The translations under genes were made by a program, and so were the position numbers. From positions 1 to 44,930 of the forward strand of contig RDXX01000065.1 in the NCBI GenBank assembly GCA_004292955.1: a DNA stretch of 44,930 nt, read 5' to 3'. This document shows, one piece after another, positions 32,832 through 41,025 of the stretch. Below the pieces are notes generated by a model that saw only the letters and a list, made by a program, of their open reading frames with translations, was not told the origin of the DNA and ran no database searches. The stretch is from Oscillatoriales cyanobacterium (GTDB lineage Bacteria; Cyanobacteriota; Cyanobacteriia; Cyanobacteriales; Microcoleaceae). Each line of letters begins with the position of its first letter. The first letter of the stretch is position 1.

Positions 32832-33758
32832 ATGATTCGCCGACGTTCAACCCCTTGGATTCATCGCTGGTCTAGAACTGCGATCGCAGCCATCGCAGCC
32901 ATCGGCGTCGTAGAAACGGCCTATCTGACGATCGCTAAATTCACGACAGGCTCAGTCATTTGTCCCACCAGCGGCTGCGACAAAGTTCTCAACAGTCCCT
33001 ACGCTACAGTTTTTGGCACAGTGCCTTTAAGTTTATTAGGTTGTCTGGCTTACCTGAGCATCGCAATTTTGGCACTCGCTCCCAAAGCCGTCAATCCAGA
33101 CACCAATAAAGGTCTGCACTCTCAACTAGAAAATCAAACTTGGCAAGCGCTATTTATCATCACCGCTGCGATGGTAATCTTCAGCAGCTATTTGATGTAT
33201 TTGATGTCTTTTGAAATTAAGGAACTCTGCATTTACTGCATCAGTTCCGCCGTATTTGCGCTGTCGCTGTTTGTGCTGGTGCTAGTCGGCCGCGAGTGGG
33301 AAGATATCGGACAGTTGGTGTTTACAGGTATTTTGGTAATGATGGTAAGTTCGATCGGCGCCTTGGGACTGTATAACAGCGTCAGTTCACCTGCTCCTTT
33401 TGTTTCTTCTACCCCCGGAATTCTACCCCCAGCCGTGACTACAACCTCCGGCCCTGCACAAATTGCTTTAGCCCGCCACCTCCGACAAATTGACGCCAAA
33501 GAATACGGTGCTTACTGGTGTCCCCACTGCCACGACCAAAAAATGCTATTCGGCAAAGAAGCAGCCAAAATAATTGATTATTTTGAATGCGATCCGAAAG
33601 GGCAAAATTCCCGTGCTGAAATTTGCCAAGCTGCTGCTACGAATATTAAAGGTTTCCCGACTTGGGAGATTCAAGGTCAGTTTTATTCGGGGACGCAAAC
33701 TTTGGATAAACTCGCCGATTTATCCGGTTACACGGGCCCGCGCAACTTTCAAAACTGA
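32832..33758 (+). CDS. Vitamin K epoxide reductase family protein fused to a thioredoxin-like domain
   Basis: 308 residues from ATG 32832. The VKOR domain (about 15-185) has four or five membrane helices with loop cysteines C44 and C49 ('CPTSGCDKVL') and the active CXXC C133-C136 ('ELCIYCISS'). The C-terminal thioredoxin-like domain has C230-C233 ('YWCPHCHDQ') and C253/C265. Such fusions carry electrons from luminal or periplasmic proteins to quinone and so form disulfide bonds; in cyanobacteria and plants the homologue (LTO1-type) helps photosystem II assembly. The start was chosen over upstream frames because those run through heptamer repeats. Confidence 0.94.
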   Translation: MIRRRSTPWIHRWSRTAIAAIAAIGVVETAYLTIAKFTTGSVICPTSGCDKVLNSPYATVFGTVPLSLLGCLAYLSIAILALAPKAVNPDTNKGLHSQLENQTWQALFIITAAMVIFSSYLMYLMSFEIKELCIYCISSAVFALSLFVLVLVGREWEDIGQLVFTGILVMMVSSIGALGLYNSVSSPAPFVSSTPGILPPAVTTTSGPAQIALARHLRQIDAKEYGAYWCPHCHDQKMLFGKEAAKIIDYFECDPKGQNSRAEICQAAATNIKGFPTWEIQGQFYSGTQTLDKLADLSGYTGPRNFQN

Positions 33759-34105
33759 CAGAATAGTTAGAAATTTTAGATGACAGATTTTAGATGGTGA
33801 AGCAGTAAATATCCGTAGGCAAGTTATTTGCTCGTTTCCTAGTGCTGCGAAATTAATCTCAAATCTGCCATCTAGGATTAATATTTATAAATTAGTAAAA
33901 ATTAGTCAGGTCGAAATTTGCCAAAAAGTGGTGACTATCTACTAGGCTGTCTGCGAATAAATACTATAAATTTTACACAAAAACTCCAGAAACCGGGTTT
34001 CTGCTGCCAGAGTCATTACACTCAAATGGCACTCATTCGATCGCTATTCTGAAAATTATCTGCGTTCATATAGCGGTTCGATCGAAAGATTAGCGGACGC
34101 TTTGT
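33759..34105. other. Spacer with no recognised gene
   Basis: Short 'attttaga' repeats (33768-33795 and 33845-33875) and a common spacer motif 'ccagaaaccgggtttctg' (33986-34003, a near-palindrome). Around 34070 'tatagcggttcgatcg' resembles the end of the MITE-like element but no body follows. No gene. Confidence 0.5.
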
Positions 34106-34250
34106 TCAGTTGACAGTTGACAGTTGACAGTTGACCGCACGGGTAGCACTTGACAAAAAAAGTAAGAGGATTGGAGTAATGAATAGTCTGATTTTAATTT
34201 ATCCCGAAAAAGGTTCCGGCTTTAAACCAATTTTTTATGGTAATCGGTAA
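34106..34250 (+). repeat. Dispersed TGACAGT-headed repeat, copy 3
   Basis: TGACAGT heptamers, a diverged middle ('gcacgggtagcacttg'), then 'gaggattggagtaatgaata' and 'gtctgattttaattt', then 'ggttccggctttaaaccaat' to 'ggtaatcggtaa'. GGAG-TA-ATG is followed by an open 24-codon frame: MNSLILIYPEKGSGF...NR then stop. Confidence 0.85.
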
Positions 34251-34256
34251 GTGGTT

Positions 34257-34410
34257 CAACAGTTGACAGTTGACAGTTGACAGTTGACAGTTTGAGAGCG
34301 ATCTCTACCTAGAAGGAAGAGGATTGGAGTAATGAATAGTCTGATTTTCATTTCTCCCTCAAAGGTTCCGGCTTTAAACCAATTCTTTCTGGTAAAAGGT
34401 AATCGGTAAT
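34257..34410 (+). repeat. Dispersed TGACAGT-headed repeat, copy 4
   Basis: The most complete copy: heptamers 34258-34291, 'tttgagagcgatctctacct', 'agaaggaagaggattggag', 'taatgaatagtctgatttt' and 'ggttccggctttaaacc' to 'ggtaatcgg'. Open 24-codon frame MNSLIFISPSKVPALNQ...NR. Nearly tandem with copy 3. Confidence 0.88.
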
Positions 34411-34746
34411 CGGTAGAAAGGGTCTCTTGGGTTTATGGTGGATATGGTATCAAACACAACTCTTCGCAATTCTGTGATGCCCTCGGAGTAAGGATATCCG
34501 GTTTGCCGACCGCCACAAACTTATAAAAAATATCAGAAAAAAGGTGGCGTTTTAAAAGCTTAGAATCCAATTACCAATTACCATCACCAATTACCAATTA
34601 CCAACCAGCATAGCGCACCGAAAAACTAAACAATTCGACAATCAAAAATCAACAATCTACCCATCTGCCGCACCGCACAACCGAAAAATTGCGATCGTCT
34701 AAAATCAAAAATATAAAATCGACTGAGCAGAACCCCGTGAAGACTT
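34411..34746. other. Spacer in the repeat zone
   Basis: GTAATCG/CAATTAC heptamers occur at 34396-34415 and 34568-34605. The stretch 34430-34560 is unique sequence with no open frame of note. No gene. Confidence 0.5.
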
Positions 34747-35157
34747 CAACAGTTGACAGTTGACAGTTGACAGTTGACAGTTTAAGAGCGACCTCTACCT
34801 AGCGCTCTTCTATCACTCACTTGAAAGGAAAAATATGACCATTTGATAATGCTTAGGGGCTTGCAGCTTAATACTATACCAATCATTTGGCTACTCCTTC
34901 GACAATACAATTGCATGGCTGGGATTTTATTTCTACGCAAGTCCCTTATCTAGTATGGCCTTAAGAATCGATTTTCTAACACCTTCCTTTGTTGGGAGCA
35001 TTTGGGAAGAGATCCTTTGCTGTCCTGTCTTCGAGAATTTACTATCATGAAAGTGACGAAAGAGCGCTAGAAGTCCGAGGATTAGAGTAATGAATAGTCT
35101 AATTTTAATTTCTCCCTCACTCGTGTTCCGGCTTTCAACCAATTCTTTCTGGTAAAA
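34746..35157 (+). repeat. Dispersed TGACAGT-headed repeat, copy 5, split by a 264-bp insertion
   Basis: Heptamers and 'tttaagagcgacctctacct' to CTAG at 34802; the body resumes at CTAG 35067 with 'aagtccgaggattagagtaa', 'tgaatagtctaattttaatt' and 'ctttctggtaaaa'. Copy 4 reads 'ctctacctagaaggaagagg' without interruption, so the CTAG lies at the natural junction. Confidence 0.85.
34803..35066. mobile_element. 264-bp insertion with CTAG target duplication
   Basis: Ends CGCTCTT (34803-34809) and AAGAGCG (35060-35066) are perfect inverted heptamers, with imperfect pairing inward (about 16 of 22 positions). CTAG at 34799-34802 and 35067-35070 flanks it, one copy of which exists in uninterrupted repeats. 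A 4-bp CTAG duplication would suit IS701-type transposition (first described in Calothrix), but no transposase is encoded; a minus-strand frame reading 'MLPTKEGVRKSILKAILDKG' is short and unrecognised. Probably a non-autonomous or internally deleted element. Confidence 0.75.
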
Positions 35158-35180
35158 ACGATCGATATGTAGTAATACCT

Positions 35181-35289
35181 TATAGCCTTTCTCAAAAAGG
35201 TGAGGTATGACTGACAGGTTATATAACCACTGAAACCAAGAGGGCTCTCTTCCCAACAACGTCCGCGAATCTTTGTGAGAACCGCTATA
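35181..35289 (+). mobile_element. MITE-like element, copy 4
   Basis: 109 bp, ends TATAGCCTTTCTCA and TGTGAGAACCGCTATA, interior 'ggtgaggtatgactgacag', 'gttatataaccactg' and 'cccaacaacgtccgcgaa'. It ends one base before an ATG (35291) and 34 bases before the preferred start of the diguanylate cyclase gene. Confidence 0.88.
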
Positions 35290-35323
35290 TATGCTCTTCA
35301 GGCGAGGCGAACATCCCCAGAAT

Positions 35324-37426
35324 ATGCTAAAAACTATCAAAAAATGGCTCGATCGAGAACGCCGAGTATTAATTACTGCGAGTGCCGTTGGCGGTACGGT
35401 GATTCTACTGCGCTGGTTAGGATTTTTGCAGGCGTTGGAATGGGCTGCTTGCGATCGCTTTGTACGCTGGCGGCCCCCCGAACCAATGGACTCGCGCATC
35501 GTCATTATCGAAATTAACGAAGCTGACTTGCAAAAATACGGCTACCCCATTTCCGATGCTGTATTGGCCCAATTGCTGCAAAAATTGCACGCTGGCAAGC
35601 CGCGGGCGATTGGCCTCGACGTTTACCGAGATTTGCCGACTCAACCGGGTAATGCCGAATTGGTCAAAACTTTTAAAACTATTCCCAACTTAATTGGGAT
35701 TGAGTTAATGCCAGACGAAACCAGATTTGGAGTGCGCCCGCCTCCGGTACTGGAAAAGCTCGATCGCATCGGTTTCAACAACGTTGTCCTCGACGCTGAC
35801 TCAAAAGTGCGCCGAACTTTGCTCTACGCTTGGCCTGGAAACGGCAAAACCCATCAAAGTTTCGCGCTGAGACTGGCTTTGCTTTACCTCGAAACCGAAG
35901 GGATTTCCCCTGAACCTGCAACAGTCAATCCTAAATACTTGCAGTTAGGTAAGGGGGTGTTTCAGCGTTTTAAACCGAATGATGGTGCTTACGTGCGATC
36001 GGACAGCCGCGGCTATCAAATTCTCACCAACCTGCGCCACCCACGAGGCAGTTTTCGCACGGTATCGATGAGCGACGTGCTTTCTGGCAAAGTACCGGTT
36101 GATTTTGTGCGATCGCGCGCTGTCTTGATCGGCTCAACTGCCCCCAGCCTCAAAGACTTTCACCAAAACGCTTACAGTTCTGGTTTGTTTGCTCCTCCCC
36201 AGCCAGTACCTGGAGTTGAGCTTCAGGCTAATTTCTTGAGCCAAATTTTGAGTGCGGCCCTCGACGGGCGCGAGGGTATTAAAGTTTGGCCAGAGGCGGC
36301 GGAGTGGCTGTGGATTTTACTGTGGTCTTGGACGGGAGCAAATGTGAGCTGGAAGTTGCGATCGCTCGGGCGATCGGCTTGGTCTTTATCAAGTATCTGT
36401 GTAGGATTAAGTGCTAGTTTATACATAGCATGGTTGGCCGGTTGGTGGCTGCCGTTAATTCCTTCCATCCTCAGTCTGTTGGGTTCTGGCTGTGCAGTTG
36501 TAGCTTATCTGGCTCACATACAAGAAGAACTCAAACGGTCTAAAGAATTTTTACAATGGCTAATCGATACAATTCCCGACCCAATTTTTGTCAAAGATAG
36601 AAATCACCGCTGGGTTGTTTTGAATCAGTCATATTGTCGGTTTATCGGCTATCCTTTAGAAATTTTAATTTCTCGCACCGATTACGAGTTATTTCCCCAA
36701 GCCGAAGCGGATATATTTTGGCAGCAAGACGAATTAGTATTGCAAACTCAGCAGCCACTAGAAAATGAAGAATATTTTACTGACGCTCACGGAATTACCC
36801 ATCTGATTTCGACTAAAAGATCCCTGCATAAAGATGCTGCGGGGAACCTATTTTTAGTTGGAGCGATCAGAGATATTACCGAACGCAAGCGCCTGGAAGA
36901 TGCCCTCAAGCAAAAAAATGCTGAACTCAGCCACCAAGCCTATCACGATGCTCTCACCGGTTTGCCGAACCGCAAAATGTTTCACGAATCCTTGCATCTG
37001 TCCCTGGAAAGAGCCTCCAGCAATCAGGAATTGGTAGCTTTACTGTTTTTAGATTTAGATGGATTTAAGTCAATCAATGATACTCTCGGACATCATGCGG
37101 GTGATTTGCTCTTACAAGCAGTGGCCGGGAGGCTCAAAAAATGCTTGCGCGGTAGCGATATTATATCGAGGTTGGGTGGCGACGAATTCACTGTCATCTT
37201 GCCGGGAATTCCTGGTAGCGAAGAAGCTGCGAAAGTAGCTCAAAAAATTTGTGACACCATTATGCAGCCTTTTACTTTAGAAGAACATACAGTTTCTGTA
37301 ACTACAAGTATTGGCATTAGTTTGTATCCAATTGACGGTCAAGAGTCAGATATTTTAGTTAACAATGCTGATGCTGCGATGTATCGTGCTAAGGAAGGCG
37401 GGAAAAATCAATATCAATTTTCGTAA
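35324..37426 (+). CDS. CHASE2-PAS-GGDEF sensor diguanylate cyclase
   Basis: About 700 residues from ATG 35324; an ATG at 35291 lies against the MITE end and would add 11 residues. A first membrane helix ('ITASAVGGTVILLRWLGF') precedes an extracytoplasmic CHASE2 domain ('DSRIVIIEINEADLQKYGYP', 'PRAIGLDVYRDLP', 'VLIGSTAPSLKDF'). Then come three membrane helices (about 340-405), a PAS domain ('IDTIPDPIFVKDRNHRWVVL' to 'GAIRDITERKRLE') and a GGDEF domain with the intact 'GGDEF' and the inhibitory I-site RGSD five residues before it. It should make cyclic-di-GMP in response to an outside signal and be feedback-inhibited. Confidence 0.95.
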   Translation: MLKTIKKWLDRERRVLITASAVGGTVILLRWLGFLQALEWAACDRFVRWRPPEPMDSRIVIIEINEADLQKYGYPISDAVLAQLLQKLHAGKPRAIGLDVYRDLPTQPGNAELVKTFKTIPNLIGIELMPDETRFGVRPPPVLEKLDRIGFNNVVLDADSKVRRTLLYAWPGNGKTHQSFALRLALLYLETEGISPEPATVNPKYLQLGKGVFQRFKPNDGAYVRSDSRGYQILTNLRHPRGSFRTVSMSDVLSGKVPVDFVRSRAVLIGSTAPSLKDFHQNAYSSGLFAPPQPVPGVELQANFLSQILSAALDGREGIKVWPEAAEWLWILLWSWTGANVSWKLRSLGRSAWSLSSICVGLSASLYIAWLAGWWLPLIPSILSLLGSGCAVVAYLAHIQEELKRSKEFLQWLIDTIPDPIFVKDRNHRWVVLNQSYCRFIGYPLEILISRTDYELFPQAEADIFWQQDELVLQTQQPLENEEYFTDAHGITHLISTKRSLHKDAAGNLFLVGAIRDITERKRLEDALKQKNAELSHQAYHDALTGLPNRKMFHESLHLSLERASSNQELVALLFLDLDGFKSINDTLGHHAGDLLLQAVAGRLKKCLRGSDIISRLGGDEFTVILPGIPGSEEAAKVAQKICDTIMQPFTLEEHTVSVTTSIGISLYPIDGQESDILVNNADAAMYRAKEGGKNQYQFS

Positions 37427-37888
37427 TTAATCTCAGTTCAAAAACACAATCCAACTGTAAGTCAGTGGTGCCAACTTTTATGCTTAAGTTATTTTCAATT
37501 CTTCGACTTACAATCTTATTATAAAACATTGTATAAGATGTCATCTATCATTAGATATATTTATCAAAATATGCAGCTTAAGACAGCAAATAGCCGTCTC
37601 ATTTAAATGTTAAAAAATATAAAAAAATTGGGATTAGTTTCAAAAAAGACGGCAACGGCAAGCCAGCGCTCCAAAAGGTTATGGAGTAAGTCATTCCCAT
37701 AATAAATCGCAAATTGTAGCAGACTGGAGACCCAATTCAAATCGCCAAACAGCATAGATTAAAAAGAATTTAGGTAAATTTACAAAAATTAATTAAAGGA
37801 AATGTAAAGACATAAGTGGAACTACGTAAATTGATAGATATAATAGTTTGTAGGGACTTGCATCTATTTGAGTGATTTGGATAAGATT
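37427..37888. other. Spacer after the diguanylate cyclase
   Basis: 462 bases, AT-rich, no repeat array and no gene. A weak hairpin 'ctccaaaaggttatggag' lies near 37668. The promoter of the secreted small protein is probably in the last 100 bases ('gatagatataatag', a -10-like TATAAT at about 37837). Confidence 0.45.
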
Positions 37889-38137
37889 ATGAACACTATG
37901 CGTACTTTGATTGGGATCACAACAACGGCAATTCTGGCTGTCAGTATGCAAGTCAGTACGATCGGCATTGCAAATGCCGCCTTACTTGCTGGCAACTCAA
38001 CCAGCTACTCAGCAAAAGACCCATCGACCTCCACAGTCTTGACAGAGGCGCGCACATCTGAGGCGCCCAATAACCCCAAAAAATACGAACCAGATCCCAA
38101 TGGAAGTCCTAAAAGTGACGGTACAGGGACGCGCTGA
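37889..38137 (+). CDS. Small secreted protein, cyanobacterial, C-terminus TGTR
   Basis: 82 residues from ATG 37889; a TTG seven codons earlier is the other option. Signal peptide 'TLIGITTTAILAVSMQVS' to 'ANA', then a short mature part without cysteine: 'ALLAGNSTSYSAKDPSTS', 'EARTSEAPNNPKKYEPDP', 'NGSPKSDGTGTR'. I do not recognise the family with certainty. The Gly/Arg-rich end recalls small exported cyanobacterial peptides such as PatX, whose last residues are RG(S/T)GR, but the match is only partial. Convergent with nadB, whose end is 10 bp away. Confidence 0.6.
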   Translation: MNTMRTLIGITTTAILAVSMQVSTIGIANAALLAGNSTSYSAKDPSTSTVLTEARTSEAPNNPKKYEPDPNGSPKSDGTGTR

Positions 38138-38147
38138 ACCCAATTTT

Positions 38148-39800
38148 TCAAAATTCTATGGGCCCAGATTTGTACCAATTCGATTGGTTAATTAAAGTGT
38201 GACTGCACCAATCCCGATCGGTGAGGGGATAGTCCAGCCGGTAGTGACCACCGCGACTTTCCGTGCGAAACGCAGCACTTTTGAGAATTAAGTAGCCAAT
38301 ATCCAATAAATTGCCAACTTCCCCCCAATTTCGCAAAACCGAGCTATTTTCGGCATCAGCCGGCGAAAAATCGATCGTTTGTCCGGGCCGTAAATTATCA
38401 AGTGCTTGACTCAAAGCCAAAGAGGCAAATTCTTTTCGCCACATCTCTACTTGGACGATCGCACTTTCCAAATCCCTTTGTCCCCGACAAATTCCCGCAC
38501 TCTGCCACACCAAACTCGGCAATTGGATTCGCAATTTTTCGATCGCCTCAATATCCTGTTGTGAAACCGATTTTTCCAAGATTTCCCCTGCATCTTCCTC
38601 CTCTGGTAAGGCTTCGGACTTTTTACCTTCTAACTGCAAAAGTCCCATTTGCGCGCCAAAAACCAGACATTCCAGCAACGAATTGCTCGCCAACCGGTTG
38701 GCGCCGTGTACCCCCGTGCTCGCAGTTTCTCCCACCGCATACAAACCCGGAATCGAAGTTTGGTTGAACTTGTCAGCCACAATTCCCCCCATCCAGTAAT
38801 GGGCGGCGGGCGTCACCGGCACAGGTTCGGCAAAAATATCAATTCCCCAATCAGCGCACACTTGAATAATATTCGGAAACCTGTAGCGCAGTCGATCGCA
38901 GTCGATCGGGCGCAAATCCAGCCAAACATGAGGTTCCCCCGTCTTCTGCAAGTGGCGGAAAATAGCGCGGCTGACAACATCCCGAGGCGCGAGTTCCCCG
39001 CTGGGGTGAGAGTCAAAAGCAAAGCGATATCCCTTGCTGTCAACTAAATGAGCCCCTTCTCCCCGCACCGCTTCGCTAATCAGAAACCGAGGCGCGCCCG
39101 CTTTGCTGAGGGCTGTCGGGTGAAACTGCACAAATTCTAAATCTCGCAGCAGCGCCCCGGCGCGCCACGCAATGGCTACCCCGTCCCCGGTACTTACCGA
39201 CGGGTTGGTTGTTTGAGCAAAAACCTGTCCGCCGCCGCCTGTAGCCAGCACTACGGCGCTAGCCCGCAGCCATTTGACTTGGGAGTCGCAAATCGAGCTA
39301 ATGCCCTGACACCGCCCGGTTTTGTCTAGCCACAGACTCAAAGCAAAGGCTGGGGATACGAGTTGAATGTTTTTGCGGTTTAATACTTTTGCTGTCAGGG
39401 TACTGACAACGGCTTTTCCTGTGGTGTCGGCGGAGTGGAGCACTCGGCGGCGGGAGTGGGCGGCTTCTAGGGTGAGGGCTAAATCTGGGCCAGTGCGATC
39501 GAATGCAACGCCCATTTTTACCAGGGAGTCTATGCAAGCAGCAGCTTCTTCGACTAAAAATTGCACTGCTTCTAAATCGCAAAGACCTGCTCCCGCAGCC
39601 AGTGTATCCTGAACGTGGAGTGCTGCGGAATCTTCTGGGGCGATCGCTGCGGCAATGCCTCCTTGAGCCCAATCGCTTGCAGAAACAGGCATAATATTTT
39701 TATTGATCAAGCCTACGTGCAAATGTTCTGGTAGACACAGTGCCGTGTACAAACCGGCTGCGCCAGCACCTATCACCAATACGTCAAATTTGTCAGTCAT
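38148..39800 (-). CDS. nadB: L-aspartate oxidase
   Basis: First step of de novo NAD synthesis: FAD-dependent oxidation of aspartate to iminoaspartate. 550 residues, full length. FAD-binding 'VLVIGAGAAGLYTALCL' at the N-terminus, 'SASDWAQGGIAAAI' and 'EAAHSRRRVLHS', the active-site region 'EAVRGEGAHLVDS', and 'GANRLASNSLLECLVFGAQM'. C-terminal helical domain is present. Start at ATG 39800. No nadA or nadC near by. Transcribed towards the small secreted gene. Confidence 0.96.
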   Translation of the reverse strand: MTDKFDVLVIGAGAAGLYTALCLPEHLHVGLINKNIMPVSASDWAQGGIAAAIAPEDSAALHVQDTLAAGAGLCDLEAVQFLVEEAAACIDSLVKMGVAFDRTGPDLALTLEAAHSRRRVLHSADTTGKAVVSTLTAKVLNRKNIQLVSPAFALSLWLDKTGRCQGISSICDSQVKWLRASAVVLATGGGGQVFAQTTNPSVSTGDGVAIAWRAGALLRDLEFVQFHPTALSKAGAPRFLISEAVRGEGAHLVDSKGYRFAFDSHPSGELAPRDVVSRAIFRHLQKTGEPHVWLDLRPIDCDRLRYRFPNIIQVCADWGIDIFAEPVPVTPAAHYWMGGIVADKFNQTSIPGLYAVGETASTGVHGANRLASNSLLECLVFGAQMGLLQLEGKKSEALPEEEDAGEILEKSVSQQDIEAIEKLRIQLPSLVWQSAGICRGQRDLESAIVQVEMWRKEFASLALSQALDNLRPGQTIDFSPADAENSSVLRNWGEVGNLLDIGYLILKSAAFRTESRGGHYRLDYPLTDRDWCSHTLINQSNWYKSGPIEF

Positions 39801-40388
39801 AAGTCAGCCGATTTTAGATTTTAGATTTTAGATTTTAGATTTTAAAATTAACTTTACAGATGAATCAGGGGAAAATAAATTTCGATTTTATATTTCATAT
39901 TTTAGATTTTATATTGAAATCTACAGATGATTCAAGGAGCTATAACTGTCAAGTTTAGCTTGAATAATTGAATTTTAATCTACAGATAAATCTCGATTTA
40001 AACTAATATCTACTAATTTTTTCTTTTTACCAAAAAATAATTGGTTGAAAGCCTCTCCCCGATCGGGAGAAATAAAAATCAGACTATTCATTACTCCAAT
40101 CCTCTTCCTTCTAGGTAGAGGTCGCTCTCAAACTGTCAACTGTCAACTGTCAACTATCAACTGTTGAAAACATCGGAGGCTGGTATGTGTCTTTTGGTGC
40201 GAGCCTTTGTGAAGGCATTCGTCAGCCGGAACAGAAGCCATGAGCCATGAACCATAAGCCAAAATTCATGAATTAACAAACCATAGTTCCGACTCATGAC
40301 TAATGACTCATGGACTCATGAGGGCGGGCACGGGGGCACCGCCCCTACTGACTAATAACTCATGGCCTCAAAAGAGGCTCACAGCTAT
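39801..40388. repeat. Repeat-rich spacer between nadB and psbU
   Basis: ATTTTAG heptamers at 39808-39846; related 'ctacagatgaatc' motifs at 39850-40000; the dispersed repeat copy 6 on the minus strand (listed separately, 40027-40166); a run of 'ccatgagcc/ataagcc' heptamer-like units (40238-40320); and a GC-rich hairpin GGGCGG...CCGCCC (40322-40344). No gene. Confidence 0.75.
40027..40166 (-). repeat. Dispersed TGACAGT-headed repeat, copy 6 (reverse)
   Basis: Reads on the minus strand from TGACAGT heptamers (40132-40165) through 'tttgagagcgacctctacct', 'agaaggaagaggattggag' and 'taatgaatagtctg' to 'ggtaaaaag'. It shows that the family inserts or is copied in both directions. Confidence 0.88.
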
Positions 40389-40823
40389 CTAGTCGTAGAG
40401 ACCATTATTCAACCTGGTGTCTCCTTCAATAAAGACTGATTCGACATCAGTTACTGTGAATTTGTCCAAATTAGCTTGCAGCACCTTTTTTTGAGCTTCC
40501 GTCAAGCCTGAAATGTTGAGTACGTCCTCAACTTTTTCGTAAGGAGCATTCTTAATAATTTGTCCAGCTAAAGTGGGATACAACCCTCGAAAGTCCCGAA
40601 AGTCGCGGACGGCGCTGTTGTTCAAATCAAGTTTTTTGCCGTATTCTGTGGCAAGCTTGTCATCGGCGCGATTGGTTCTAGCCGGAACATCAACTGCTAT
40701 GAGCGAGGCTGATGGCAAGGCGATACGGCTCAGGTTCGCCGCGATCGCGCTCATGTCTCCAGCCCATGCAAAGCAGCCCAGCACTAAGCCCAATACTGCC
40801 AATAGACGACCCAATCGTTTCAT
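40389..40823 (-). CDS. psbU: Photosystem II 12 kDa extrinsic protein PsbU
   Basis: 144-residue precursor from ATG 40823, chosen for the 'GGGAGA' ten bases ahead; the longer frame upstream is not conserved. N-terminal signal peptide ending around 'SAIAA'. Mature part has helix-hairpin-helix repeats: '[20 protein letters not shown]', '[19 protein letters not shown]'. PsbU sits on the lumen side of photosystem II beside PsbV and protects the oxygen-evolving centre. C-terminal '[10 protein letters not shown]' is typical. psbV is 35 kb away in this window. Confidence 0.97.
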   Translation of the reverse strand: MKRLGRLLAVLGLVLGCFAWAGDMSAIAANLSRIALPSASLIAVDVPARTNRADDKLATEYGKKLDLNNSAVRDFRDFRGLYPTLAGQIIKNAPYEKVEDVLNISGLTEAQKKVLQANLDKFTVTDVESVFIEGDTRLNNGLYD

Positions 40824-41025
40824 GAAGTTTTGTCTCCCAATTTCATACACAGCATTTATGTAGAGACTACCATTTTGCTTATGCAGTTTTTCAGATAAAT
40901 CCCCAGCAGGCCGAGGACTGTTAACAAAATTTACATCCAAGAATTGACATTGCTCTCAATATATGCTATGCAACGTAGTTGAGACGATCGATTAATTTTT
41001 GGCTGCACACCCAATTTTCTAGCTA

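Noticed and set aside
34060..34100. A fifth copy of the TATAGC-ended element near 34073
   Set aside because: Only the end-like 'tatagcggtt' is present; neither the body nor the second end follows.
34933..35070. A transposase fragment inside the 264-bp insertion
   Set aside because: The minus-strand frame is short and matches no transposase I know, so I call the element non-coding.
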